The notes below the pieces were generated by a model. The model was not told the DNA's origin. It did no database searches and saw nothing but the letters and a program-made list of their open reading frames with translations. Made by a program: the position numbers and the translations under genes. A stretch of DNA of 10,682 bases from Gammaproteobacteria bacterium (GTDB taxonomy: Bacteria > Pseudomonadota > Gammaproteobacteria > GCA-002705445 > GCA-002716945): positions 1 through 10,682 of the forward strand of contig NZWU01000029.1 in the NCBI GenBank assembly GCA_002701705.1, in the 5' to 3' direction. The stretch's first letter is position 1. Every line of letters begins with the position of its first letter. Positions 1 to 6,322 of the stretch are shown here, in pieces.

Positions 1-487
1 TTTCTTGTAAACTTTTTTTTCTCAAATTTTCAGCAATGATAAGCCTTTCTTTAAGTGTTTTCTTCAACATCTCTTGTTGCCATTCCACAGACCTAACTAT
101 TTTTCTATATTTTTGATATTCTACATCATCAGTGCACAAAGTATCTCCATGCATAAGTAATATTTTTTTACCATATAAATTGATAACTGTTGGATCTTTT
201 ATTAATTCCATTCCATATTTTTTGCAGAAACTCTTACTCATTAAAAAATCTCTATTTCCATGCATAAAATAGATTGGTGTAGTAGAGGTCTTTTTATGAA
301 TAGCGTCAAATACTTTCTGTAATCCTACTCCAGGGTCATCATCTCCTACCCAATACTCAACTAAATCACCTAATATATATATTGATGAGATATCATTTTC
401 AAGGTTAGAAAGAGCATCAACAAAATAGTTTATTATTTCAGGTCTATTTTTGTCTAAATGTAAATCAGATAGAAAAAGTGTTGACAT
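1..487 (-). CDS. lpxH: UDP-2,3-diacylglucosamine pyrophosphatase LpxH, C-terminus cut by window edge
   Basis: LpxH is a peripheral inner-membrane metallophosphoesterase of lipid A synthesis; it hydrolyses UDP-2,3-diacylglucosamine to lipid X and UMP. About 162 codons of an expected ~240 are visible, read leftward from the ATG at 485-487. Family motifs sit at the E. coli positions or within one residue: SDLHL (metal ligands D8 and H10), GDLVE (D41) followed by YWVGDDDP, HGNRD (N78) and MHGDTLCTDD (H113). The last metal-binding motif (GHTH) would lie beyond the left edge. The start is 2 nt after the stop of the upstream cyclophilin gene, so the two should share a transcript; no Shine-Dalgarno sequence is visible, suggesting translational coupling. 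Presence of LpxH implies a Gram-negative lipid A maker and fits Beta/Gammaproteobacteria. Identity is secure; only the truncation is due to the window. Confidence 0.95.
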   Translation of the reverse strand, partial: MSTLFLSDLHLDKNRPEIINYFVDALSNLENDISSIYILGDLVEYWVGDDDPGVGLQKVFDAIHKKTSTTPIYFMHGNRDFLMSKSFCKKYGMELIKDPTVINLYGKKILLMHGDTLCTDDVEYQKYRKIVRSVEWQQEMLKKTLKERLIIAENLRKKSLQE

Positions 488-489
488 AA

Positions 490-1092
490 TTATTGATCAA
501 TAACTTCTATTTTATTTATAATTATATTTTCTACTGGTACATCAGAATGACCAGATTTATTATTAGTAGTAACTTCGCCTATGTTTTCGACAACTTCCAT
601 TCCTTCGATAACTTCTCCAAATACACAATAACCAAAGTCATCTTGTGCATTTTTTTTATCTAAAAATTCATTAGTTACTAAATTTATAAAAAATTGAGAG
701 GTAGCGGAATGGGGATCATTTGTTCTTGCCATTGCTACAGTACCTTTTTTGTTACTTAGATTATTATTAGATTCATTGACAACAGGCGCAATAGGATTGA
801 TTGGAGACATATCTGGCAGGTGCCCACCTCCTTGTATCATAAAGCCTTTGATGACTCTGTGAAAAATTGTGCCTTCGTAATGACCATTTTCAGCATAATA
901 TAAAAAATTCTTTACTGTTTCAGGAGCTTCATTAGCAAAAAGTTTGATGGTAATATTTCCTTTGTTTGTTTCTAGTTTAACCAACTTTATATCCTCGATT
1001 TTTCCTAATTCCTGTATACTATAACATGGGGAAACAAAGGTAAATAGAAGTAAAAAATATGATAATGTTAAAAAAGCTGATTTAGATTTCAT
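490..1092 (-). CDS. Cyclophilin-type peptidyl-prolyl cis-trans isomerase with N-terminal signal peptide
   Basis: A 200-residue cyclophilin that catalyses cis-trans isomerisation of X-Pro bonds. The core runs from about residue 36 to 198, with the active-site block IFHRVIKGFMIQGG (R79, F84, M85, Q87) and SQFFIN (F134/F135), then FGYCVFGEV. Residues 1-25 look like a Sec signal peptide: a Lys-containing start, a hydrophobic stretch (AFLTLSYFLLLFTFV) and a possible signal peptidase I site after CYS. The product is therefore probably periplasmic. I chose the ATG at 1092 because it opens directly on the signal peptide; ATGs at 1107 and 1116 would add up to eight residues and run into cysS. In E. 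coli the gene in this position, divergent from cysS and upstream of lpxH, is cytoplasmic ppiB; this one resembles ppiB by position but periplasmic ppiA by export signal, so I give no symbol. Confidence 0.9.
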   Translation of the reverse strand: MKSKSAFLTLSYFLLLFTFVSPCYSIQELGKIEDIKLVKLETNKGNITIKLFANEAPETVKNFLYYAENGHYEGTIFHRVIKGFMIQGGGHLPDMSPINPIAPVVNESNNNLSNKKGTVAMARTNDPHSATSQFFINLVTNEFLDKKNAQDDFGYCVFGEVIEGMEVVENIGEVTTNNKSGHSDVPVENIIINKIEVIDQ

Positions 1093-1119
1093 AATTTTAA
1101 TATGCATAAATATCATAGC

Positions 1120-2466
1120 ATGAAGATAAAAATTTTTAACACCCTAACTAAGAAAAAAGAAATATTTCAGCCAGCAAACGAGGATTGTGTGAACATGTAT
1201 GTTTGTGGGCCAACCGTTTATAGTAACCCACATATCGGAAATGCTCGTGCAGCTTTAATTCCAGATATATTATTTCGTTTATTAAAAAAAAGGTATAGAA
1301 AAGTTAATTACATTAGAAACATAACTGATGTTGATGACAAAATAATGGATGCAGCTAAAAGTGAAAAAAAGACTGTCTTCGAAATTAGCAAAAAATATAC
1401 AAAAATTTATCAACAGAATATGAGTGTGTTGGGATTATTAGAGCCAACATTTCAACCAAAAGTTACAGATAATATCCCTATAATTATTGAGACAATAAAT
1501 AAAATTATTGATGGAGGTTTCACATATATTGCTGACAACCATGTTTTATTTGATACAGAAAAATTTCCAGATTATGGAAAATTTTCTAATCGTACCTTAG
1601 ACGAGATGATTGATGGCGTTAGAATAGAAATTGCCTCTTATAAAAAATCACCAAGAGATTTTGTCTTATGGAAACCATCAGATAAAGAACAACCTGGATG
1701 GGATAGTCCTTGGGGTTATGGAAGGCCAGGTTGGCACATTGAGTGCACTAGCATGGTAAAAAAAATAATTGGTATGGATAACATTTTAGATATACATGGG
1801 GGAGGGAATGATCTAATTTTTCCTCATCATGAGAATGAGATAGCTCAAGGATTTTGCGCAACCAATACAAAATACTGTAATTATTGGTTTCATAATGGAA
1901 TTGTTCTTGTAAATAAAAAAAAGATGTCAAAATCACTTGGAAATGTGATATTAATTAATGACCTAATTAAAAAAATATCGCCTATGACAATTAGATTAGC
2001 CCTTATGTCTGCACATTATAGACAGCCTTTAAACTGGAGTGCTTCAACTATTGATGAATCCATTAATCTAATAAAAAAATTTGAAAAAATTTTTAATGAT
2101 AATAGTTCAATAAATAATAGTGAAGATGAGTGTGATGAATTAGTTGATATTTTATCTGATGACCTGAACACTCCAGAAGCAATGACATATTTATCTTCTG
2201 TCTCTAAAAAGGCAAAAGCTAACAGACATGATAAAAAAGCATTCATATCTTCATGTAATTTTTTAGGCTTTGATTTTAAAAATGATAATAAACCGGTCAA
2301 AGAAACTTTAATCGATGAAGTTGTAATAAAAGAATTAATTAATGAAAGGAATTTAGCTAGGAAAAATAAAGATTTTGATAAAGCAGATAAAATCAGGCAA
2401 AAACTTAATCAAATGGATATTGAAATTGAGGATTTAGCAGATAGAACCGTTTGGAAGATAAAGTAA
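1120..2466 (+). CDS. cysS: Cysteinyl-tRNA synthetase
   Basis: A class I aminoacyl-tRNA synthetase that charges tRNA-Cys with cysteine in the cytoplasm. The protein has 448 residues, close to the family's usual ~460. Visible are the HIGH-type motif PHIGNAR (38-41 HIGN), GRPGWHIEC, DIHGGGNDLIFPHHENE and KMSKS (268-272). The Zn2+ ligands that discriminate cysteine appear as C29, C209, H236 and E240. The C-terminal tail (DFDKADKIRQKL) is the usual helical anticodon-binding end. I start at the ATG at 1120 because MKIKIFNTLT aligns with the E. coli N-terminus MLKIFNTLT; an in-frame ATG at 1102 would add six residues with no homologue. No Shine-Dalgarno is visible. The wording of several motifs (HIGNARAAL, RLALMSAHYRQPLNW) reads more like alphaproteobacterial CysRS than E. 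coli CysRS; this is from memory, not alignment. The gene is divergent from the cyclophilin with only 27 bp between start codons. Confidence 0.97.
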   Translation: MKIKIFNTLTKKKEIFQPANEDCVNMYVCGPTVYSNPHIGNARAALIPDILFRLLKKRYRKVNYIRNITDVDDKIMDAAKSEKKTVFEISKKYTKIYQQNMSVLGLLEPTFQPKVTDNIPIIIETINKIIDGGFTYIADNHVLFDTEKFPDYGKFSNRTLDEMIDGVRIEIASYKKSPRDFVLWKPSDKEQPGWDSPWGYGRPGWHIECTSMVKKIIGMDNILDIHGGGNDLIFPHHENEIAQGFCATNTKYCNYWFHNGIVLVNKKKMSKSLGNVILINDLIKKISPMTIRLALMSAHYRQPLNWSASTIDESINLIKKFEKIFNDNSSINNSEDECDELVDILSDDLNTPEAMTYLSSVSKKAKANRHDKKAFISSCNFLGFDFKNDNKPVKETLIDEVVIKELINERNLARKNKDFDKADKIRQKLNQMDIEIEDLADRTVWKIK

Positions 2467-2472
2467 CTTATA

Positions 2473-2501
2473 ATTTCAAATTCTAATATGATATGTATAA
2501 T
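2473..2501 (+). promoter_or_regulatory. Candidate sigma-70 promoter of the tRNA-Pro-Arg-His transcript
   Basis: A perfect TATAAT lies at 2496-2501, preceded directly by TG. It sits 12 nt before the 5' end of tRNA-Pro, which would leave a leader of about 6 nt. No good -35 hexamer is present; TTTCAA at 2474-2479 (16-nt spacer) is the nearest. No GC-rich discriminator of the stringent-control type follows. The promoter occupies the 47-bp gap after cysS, so read-through from cysS is also possible. Confidence 0.5.
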
Positions 2502-2513
2502 AGTTTAATGTTA

Positions 2514-2587
2514 CGGGGTGTAGCGCAGCTTGGTAGCGCGGCTGGTTTGGGACCAGTAGGTCGTAGGTTCGAATCCTATCACCCCGA
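2514..2587 (+). tRNA. tRNA-Pro (anticodon UGG)
   Basis: A complete cloverleaf can be drawn. The acceptor CGGGGTG (2514-2520) pairs perfectly with CACCCCG (2580-2586), and the D stem is GCGC/GCGC. The anticodon stem GCTGG/CCAGT encloses the loop TTTGGGA with anticodon TGG at 2548-2550. The T arm is GTAGG-TTCGAAT-CCTAT and the discriminator is A2587. The next bases are AATTT, so the 3' CCA is not encoded and must be added after transcription. It is first in a three-tRNA run. Confidence 0.97.
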
Positions 2588-2592
2588 AATTT

Positions 2593-2667
2593 GCGCCTGT
2601 AGCTCAGTTGGATTAGAGTGCATCGCTACGAACGATGAGGTCGGAGGTTCGAATCCTTCCAGGCGCG
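2593..2667 (+). tRNA. tRNA-Arg (anticodon ACG)
   Basis: The acceptor GCGCCTG (2593-2599) pairs with CAGGCGC (2660-2666). The D stem is GCTC/GAGT (one G·U). The anticodon stem CATCG/CGATG encloses CTACGAA, with anticodon ACG at 2628-2630. The T arm carries GGTTCGAATCC and the discriminator is G2667. An ACG anticodon implies A-to-I editing by TadA at position 34 to read CGU/CGC/CGA. The gene is followed by TTATTA, so no CCA is encoded. It lies only 5 nt after tRNA-Pro, so the two are co-transcribed. Confidence 0.97.
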
Positions 2668-2690
2668 TTATTATGTTATTATTTTATTAT

Positions 2691-2763
2691 GGTGGGCGTA
2701 GCTCAGTGGTAGAGCCCTGGTTTGTGGTACCAGTTGTCGTGGGTTCGAATCCCATCGTCCACC
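2691..2763 (+). tRNA. tRNA-His (anticodon GUG), with encoded G-1
   Basis: The acceptor GTGGGCG (2692-2698) pairs with CGTCCAC (2756-2762) with one G·U pair. The extra G at 2691 faces discriminator C2763, giving the G-1:C73 pair that is the identity element for HisRS; here it is encoded in the gene. The anticodon stem CTGGT/ACCAG encloses TTGTGGT, with anticodon GTG at 2724-2726. The T arm is GTGGG-TTCGAAT-CCCAT. The gene is followed by CTTAAC, so no CCA is encoded. It lies 23 nt after tRNA-Arg and is the last tRNA before the 558-codon gene. Confidence 0.97.
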
Positions 2764-2870
2764 CTTAACATCTTGTAAATTCAACAAATTTTCAAAATAA
2801 TGATACTATTAACCTTTAATGACAATTTACAATTCATAAAAAAAGAATTAATTGGTTTTTAAATCAATAT

Positions 2871-4547
2871 GTGGACAAATTGAAGATAGTATTAATAGAT
2901 AATCCAGATAAAATTTCACACAAGAATGAGAATCTATATTTAACTTTTTCTAAATCTTGTTATAAGCGTCTCAAAAATGACCATAAAAATATTGAATATT
3001 TTTTTGAATTAGAGAATCTTATGGACGAAGAGCAAGAAATAGAGAATCTAGAAAGTGCGTTATATTATCAAACAAAAACAAAAGAGTCCTTCAAATGGAT
3101 ATTTGTAGCCTTTACTTTTATTTATCGGATATTAATACAATATAATGCAATATATAACCGTCTTCATTCCTTAATAAAGAAATACCCAAACATACAGGAA
3201 ATTGAAGCTAGTACGTCTATTTCAATATTATTTAAAAAGGCTATAGAAAATAGTATTAAAAAAATGAAAATTAGTCTGATTTATAATGAAACACCATCAC
3301 CTAAATTTAGTTATTCACATAGTCAATTAATAGCAAGCGATATACCAGAAAATAATTCATTGGATAATAATAATCTCTTTTTAATGTTCATAACTAAAAT
3401 TCTTAAATTCAACAATCACAAAGCATTTGTTCTTGATTCCCAAATACAGGATAAAACTTTATCATTATTTCGTATTAGCTACCTAAAAATTATTGATAGA
3501 GCGAGGTTGTTCCTTTTGGGATTATTTTTAAAAAATAATACTAAAGATATATTTTATCGTGATTTCATGCGAAGTAATATGAAAAACCATGAACTAGACA
3601 AAAAAGCATGGAAGTCTTTCCGTGTTGACCAAATTGAATTAATTCAACAAATTGTAAATAATTTTTATGATTATTACCCATCCACTTATCTAAATGAATT
3701 ATCTTATAAAATTGAGATTTTATTTATTAAATCTGGGACTAAAAAAATTATCACCGATGATATCAATACACCTTTAAGGAGATTAATTACACAAGTTGCT
3801 AGAACAAACAATATAGAGGTAGAGCATCTACCACATGGTTTGTATTCTGAGAGTGATTACCCATTTATTAACAAAGCAAACTATATGCCTACCAAATTAT
3901 TAGCATGGAACTTTGAGTCATCAAAAAAATTAAACAACAAAGGGTGGAGTACTGAAATCATAAGATTCCCTTTTAAAACGGTAAATGCAGTGAAAAAAAA
4001 TAATATTGATCTTCTTGTGATGTTAGGGCATGGGGATAGAATAGATTTAAATTCATTTGAAGATCATACACTAGATTTAGCATCTATCTTAAAAAAACAT
4101 GATGTCTCCGTAACATGGAAATATCATGAATTAATAAATCAAACAGATAGATTAGATTCACGATCAAATATGCTTATTCAAAAAGATAGAGTAGAGAAAT
4201 TGCTTGGATATAAAATTAATCTTCAAAATCCTTTATTAGATAGTCAATCATTAATGTTACAACATAAAAAAATTATATTTATGACATGGACAACTGGAAT
4301 TTTATTTGCAGCACTGCACAACATACCCTTTATTGTTTATAAAAACTCGAGCGCAACATCTGGGTTTAATCAAGATAAACCAATTAATTTATTTAATAAT
4401 ATTGAATTCCCTTTTGCTGAACACTTACATCAAATAGAAAGCTTCATTGTTTCCAAGACTGTAAATACAAAATACCTAAATGAAATAACAACATCGTTAA
4501 AAAGTGGACTAAATTTGAATGAATATATTATGAGAAATATTGATTAA
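2871..4547 (+). CDS. Uncharacterised 558-residue protein, possible GT-B-like surface-polysaccharide transferase
   Basis: I do not recognise a named family. There is no signal peptide; one hydrophobic/aromatic segment (about 74-91, FKWIFVAFTFIYRILIQY) could be an amphipathic or buried helix. The second half suggests two Rossmann-like lobes: a strand plus HLPHGLYSESDYP (H319, H322), then LLAWNFESSKKL...GW (W346), DLLVMLGHGDR (384-390), VSVTWKYHE (W416, H419) and TWTTGILFAALHNIPFIVY (472-490). A His-Gly motif, an LAWN-type strand and a late 'TTG-hydrophobic-Ala-Ala-Leu-x-x-x-Pro-hydrophobic' segment recall capsule and teichoic-acid-like GT-B transferases; this is inference, not homology. The start is GTG 2871, which overlaps an out-of-frame ATG at 2869 that terminates after four codons; there is no Shine-Dalgarno and no in-frame upstream ATG before the stop at 2820, so the start is uncertain. 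Codons are very AT-rich. It stands alone between tRNA-His and tRNA-Leu. Confidence 0.8.
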   Translation: MDKLKIVLIDNPDKISHKNENLYLTFSKSCYKRLKNDHKNIEYFFELENLMDEEQEIENLESALYYQTKTKESFKWIFVAFTFIYRILIQYNAIYNRLHSLIKKYPNIQEIEASTSISILFKKAIENSIKKMKISLIYNETPSPKFSYSHSQLIASDIPENNSLDNNNLFLMFITKILKFNNHKAFVLDSQIQDKTLSLFRISYLKIIDRARLFLLGLFLKNNTKDIFYRDFMRSNMKNHELDKKAWKSFRVDQIELIQQIVNNFYDYYPSTYLNELSYKIEILFIKSGTKKIITDDINTPLRRLITQVARTNNIEVEHLPHGLYSESDYPFINKANYMPTKLLAWNFESSKKLNNKGWSTEIIRFPFKTVNAVKKNNIDLLVMLGHGDRIDLNSFEDHTLDLASILKKHDVSVTWKYHELINQTDRLDSRSNMLIQKDRVEKLLGYKINLQNPLLDSQSLMLQHKKIIFMTWTTGILFAALHNIPFIVYKNSSATSGFNQDKPINLFNNIEFPFAEHLHQIESFIVSKTVNTKYLNEITTSLKSGLNLNEYIMRNID

Positions 4548-4644
4548 AATATTTTCTTATAGCATACTTTTTAAAAATTAATGATATCATTATGTTGTGG
4601 ATTTATATTGGGTTTTAATTCTTAAAAGTGAGTTATAAAAGTTT
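4548..4644. other. Spacer upstream of tRNA-Leu with a 14-bp palindrome
   Basis: This 97-bp AT-rich gap separates the 558-codon gene from tRNA-Leu. It contains a perfect 14-bp palindrome, TAATGATATCATTA, at 4579-4592. It also has a TATAAA at 4634-4639, which would put initiation at about the first base of the tRNA; no well-spaced -35 is evident (TTGGGT at 4608-4613 leaves a 20-nt spacer). No GC-containing terminator hairpin is seen. Confidence 0.3.
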
Positions 4645-4726
<82 letters not shown>

Positions 4727-4748
4727 ATCTCAAAATGGAGCAAAGATT

Positions 4749-5015
4749 ATGAAAACAACTATTCCTGCATTGTTCTTAAGTGTCTTTATTTTATCAGCTT
4801 GTGCAACTAAAGATTTGCCTAGCAGTGCAACTGCTGTTAAAGCAAAATTAATAATATCTGGAGAAGAAATGATGTGCCTATCTGAGGAGGAGGAGGAGTG
4901 CCAAGAAGTAGCTAAAAACAAGTGTTTGACTAATGAATATGTCGTAATAAGAGAAGAAGTAGAAGATAACACATTTGAAAATGACAAGTATGTTTTAACT
5001 TTTAAATGCAAGTAA
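4749..5015 (+). CDS. Small four-cysteine lipoprotein, function unknown
   Basis: An 88-residue protein with a clear lipoprotein signal peptide: MKTT, a hydrophobic stretch, then lipobox LSAC with the lipidated cysteine at C18. Residue +2 is Ala, not Asp, so sorting to the outer membrane is favoured. The mature part is about 71 residues, acidic in the middle (EEMMCLSEEEEECQE), with cysteines at 43, 51, 59 and 87; the first three are spaced exactly eight apart, and the four could form two disulfides. A good Shine-Dalgarno GGAG (4737-4740) lies 8 nt before the ATG. The gene starts 22 nt after tRNA-Leu, and its last 10 nt overlap the start of tig, so it is likely transcribed and translationally coupled with tig. 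I recognise no family. Reality is supported by the lipobox, RBS and close packing; the role is unknown. Confidence 0.85.
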   Translation: MKTTIPALFLSVFILSACATKDLPSSATAVKAKLIISGEEMMCLSEEEEECQEVAKNKCLTNEYVVIREEVEDNTFENDKYVLTFKCK

Positions 5016-6322
5016 ATATGGATAACTCTACTAAAATTAATAAATTAGAAGGACTAGAGAGAGCTATTACTATAACTGTGCCCAAACAGGGATATAAATC
5101 TACATTTGATAAGTATTTAGTTGAGTATCGATCAAAAGCTAAGTTTGATGGTTTTAGATCAGGGAAGGCTCCTGATAAACTAATTTTGAGTAAATACAAA
5201 AATCAAATACACAAAGAATCTGTTAATGATTTAGTAGAGACGCACCTTCAAAAAGTTTTATCTGAAAATAATTTGCAAACGGCTAGCCCACCTCAATTAT
5301 CAATTGATTCAGAACCTTCATTTGAAAATGACTTTATTTTTACAGTTAAATTTGAAGTTATTCCTGCATTTGAAATTGAAGATTTATCAAATATGTCAAT
5401 TGAAGATTTTGAAGTTGAAATCGATGAAAATGATATAGATGAAGTTATAAAAAATATACAAAAACAACATACAAAATGGGAGAAGACTAAAGAAAAAGCT
5501 GTTGCCGGCGATAAAATTGTTATTGACTATGAAGCCTTGGTTGATAATAAAGAATTTGATGGTAGCAAACAAAAAGATTTTACTTTTGTACTTGATGATT
5601 CTATTAAGGGTGATGTGGCAACTGTTGAGCTTTATCAAAAATTTTTTAAGGCTGTTGCCAATGAAACTTCTGCAAGTAAGATTAAATTTACTTATGATAT
5701 ACCAAATGATTTTCCTGATAAAAATATTTCTGGTAAAAAAGCAGAATATAATGTATTTATCAAAGCTATTTATAAAGGCATTATGCCGAAGTTAAATAAA
5801 GAATTTTATAAAAAATTTGGCCTTGATGACTGTGATGATAAAAAATTTAGAGAAAATATTTTAGACCATATGAGACATGAATTGGAAGGTAAAATTAGCT
5901 CTCATAGAAATGCATCTATTAATCAAGCTTTAGTTGATACAAATACATTTGAGATACCAAAGTATTTAATTGAGTCTGAAAAGCAATCAATTATGACTCA
6001 ATATAAAGGCATGATGAAAAATATTGATGATGTAACAAAAACAGAACTTAATAAAGTTGCGATAAAAAGAGCTAAACTTAATTTAATTTTCATGAAAATA
6101 GCTGAAACATTAAAAATTAACATAACTGAACAAGATATTTATAATTTTATTTCAAAAAGATATCCGTCTGAATTAACTACTATTATTGAAAAGATGAAAA
6201 AAGACCAAAAATATTTGAATCAGTTAAAGAACCAAGTTCTAGAAAATGATATTATGGAACATATTAAGAAGAAATGTAAACTTAATAAAGTTAAAAAAAG
6301 TTTTTCTGAGGTAATGAATTAG
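5006..6322 (+). CDS. tig: Trigger factor, ribosome-associated chaperone
   Basis: Trigger factor binds ribosomal protein L23 at the exit tunnel and shields nascent chains. The protein has 438 residues (E. coli 432). The N-terminal ribosome-binding domain carries the signature GFRSGKAP (49-56). A PPIase-like domain covers about 165-265, and the C-terminal helical arms follow (PKLNKEFYKKFG onward). I keep the ATG at 5006 because MQVN matches the E. coli start MQVSVE; an in-frame ATG at 5018 is the alternative and would avoid the 10-nt overlap with the lipoprotein gene. The middle domain is unusual: where canonical FKBPs have a GxGxxIPGFE-type segment this one reads DDSIKGDVATVELYQKFFK, so prolyl isomerase activity may be lost. 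Chaperone function does not require that activity in E. coli. clpP starts on the base after the stop codon, so the two form an operon. Confidence 0.97.
   Translation: MQVNMDNSTKINKLEGLERAITITVPKQGYKSTFDKYLVEYRSKAKFDGFRSGKAPDKLILSKYKNQIHKESVNDLVETHLQKVLSENNLQTASPPQLSIDSEPSFENDFIFTVKFEVIPAFEIEDLSNMSIEDFEVEIDENDIDEVIKNIQKQHTKWEKTKEKAVAGDKIVIDYEALVDNKEFDGSKQKDFTFVLDDSIKGDVATVELYQKFFKAVANETSASKIKFTYDIPNDFPDKNISGKKAEYNVFIKAIYKGIMPKLNKEFYKKFGLDDCDDKKFRENILDHMRHELEGKISSHRNASINQALVDTNTFEIPKYLIESEKQSIMTQYKGMMKNIDDVTKTELNKVAIKRAKLNLIFMKIAETLKINITEQDIYNFISKRYPSELTTIIEKMKKDQKYLNQLKNQVLENDIMEHIKKKCKLNKVKKSFSEVMN

Noticed and set aside
2493..2768. A 91-codon open frame spanning the tRNA-Pro/Arg/His run.
   Set aside because: It is a read-through of three tRNA genes (repeated 'GGSNPS/RRFESYH' translations of T arms) and has no coding character of its own.
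2827..2850. AATTC/GAATT hairpin with an A-rich loop before the 558-codon gene.
   Set aside because: Only 5 bp of stem and no T-tract after it on either strand; not supportable as a terminator or attenuator.
2869..2882. ATG at 2869 as the start of the 558-codon gene.
   Set aside because: It is in a different frame and meets TGA after four codons; the long frame uses GTG at 2871.
4534..4560. AT-only inverted repeat (AAATATT/AATATTT) at the stop of the 558-codon gene, as an intrinsic terminator.
   Set aside because: The stem has no GC pairs and is followed by CTTATAGC rather than a T-run; thermodynamically too weak.
2764..4644. Direct repeat of the tRNA-His 3' end marking an integrated element.
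   Set aside because: No second copy of the tRNA-His or tRNA-Leu 3' end was found in the spacers, and no integrase gene is present.
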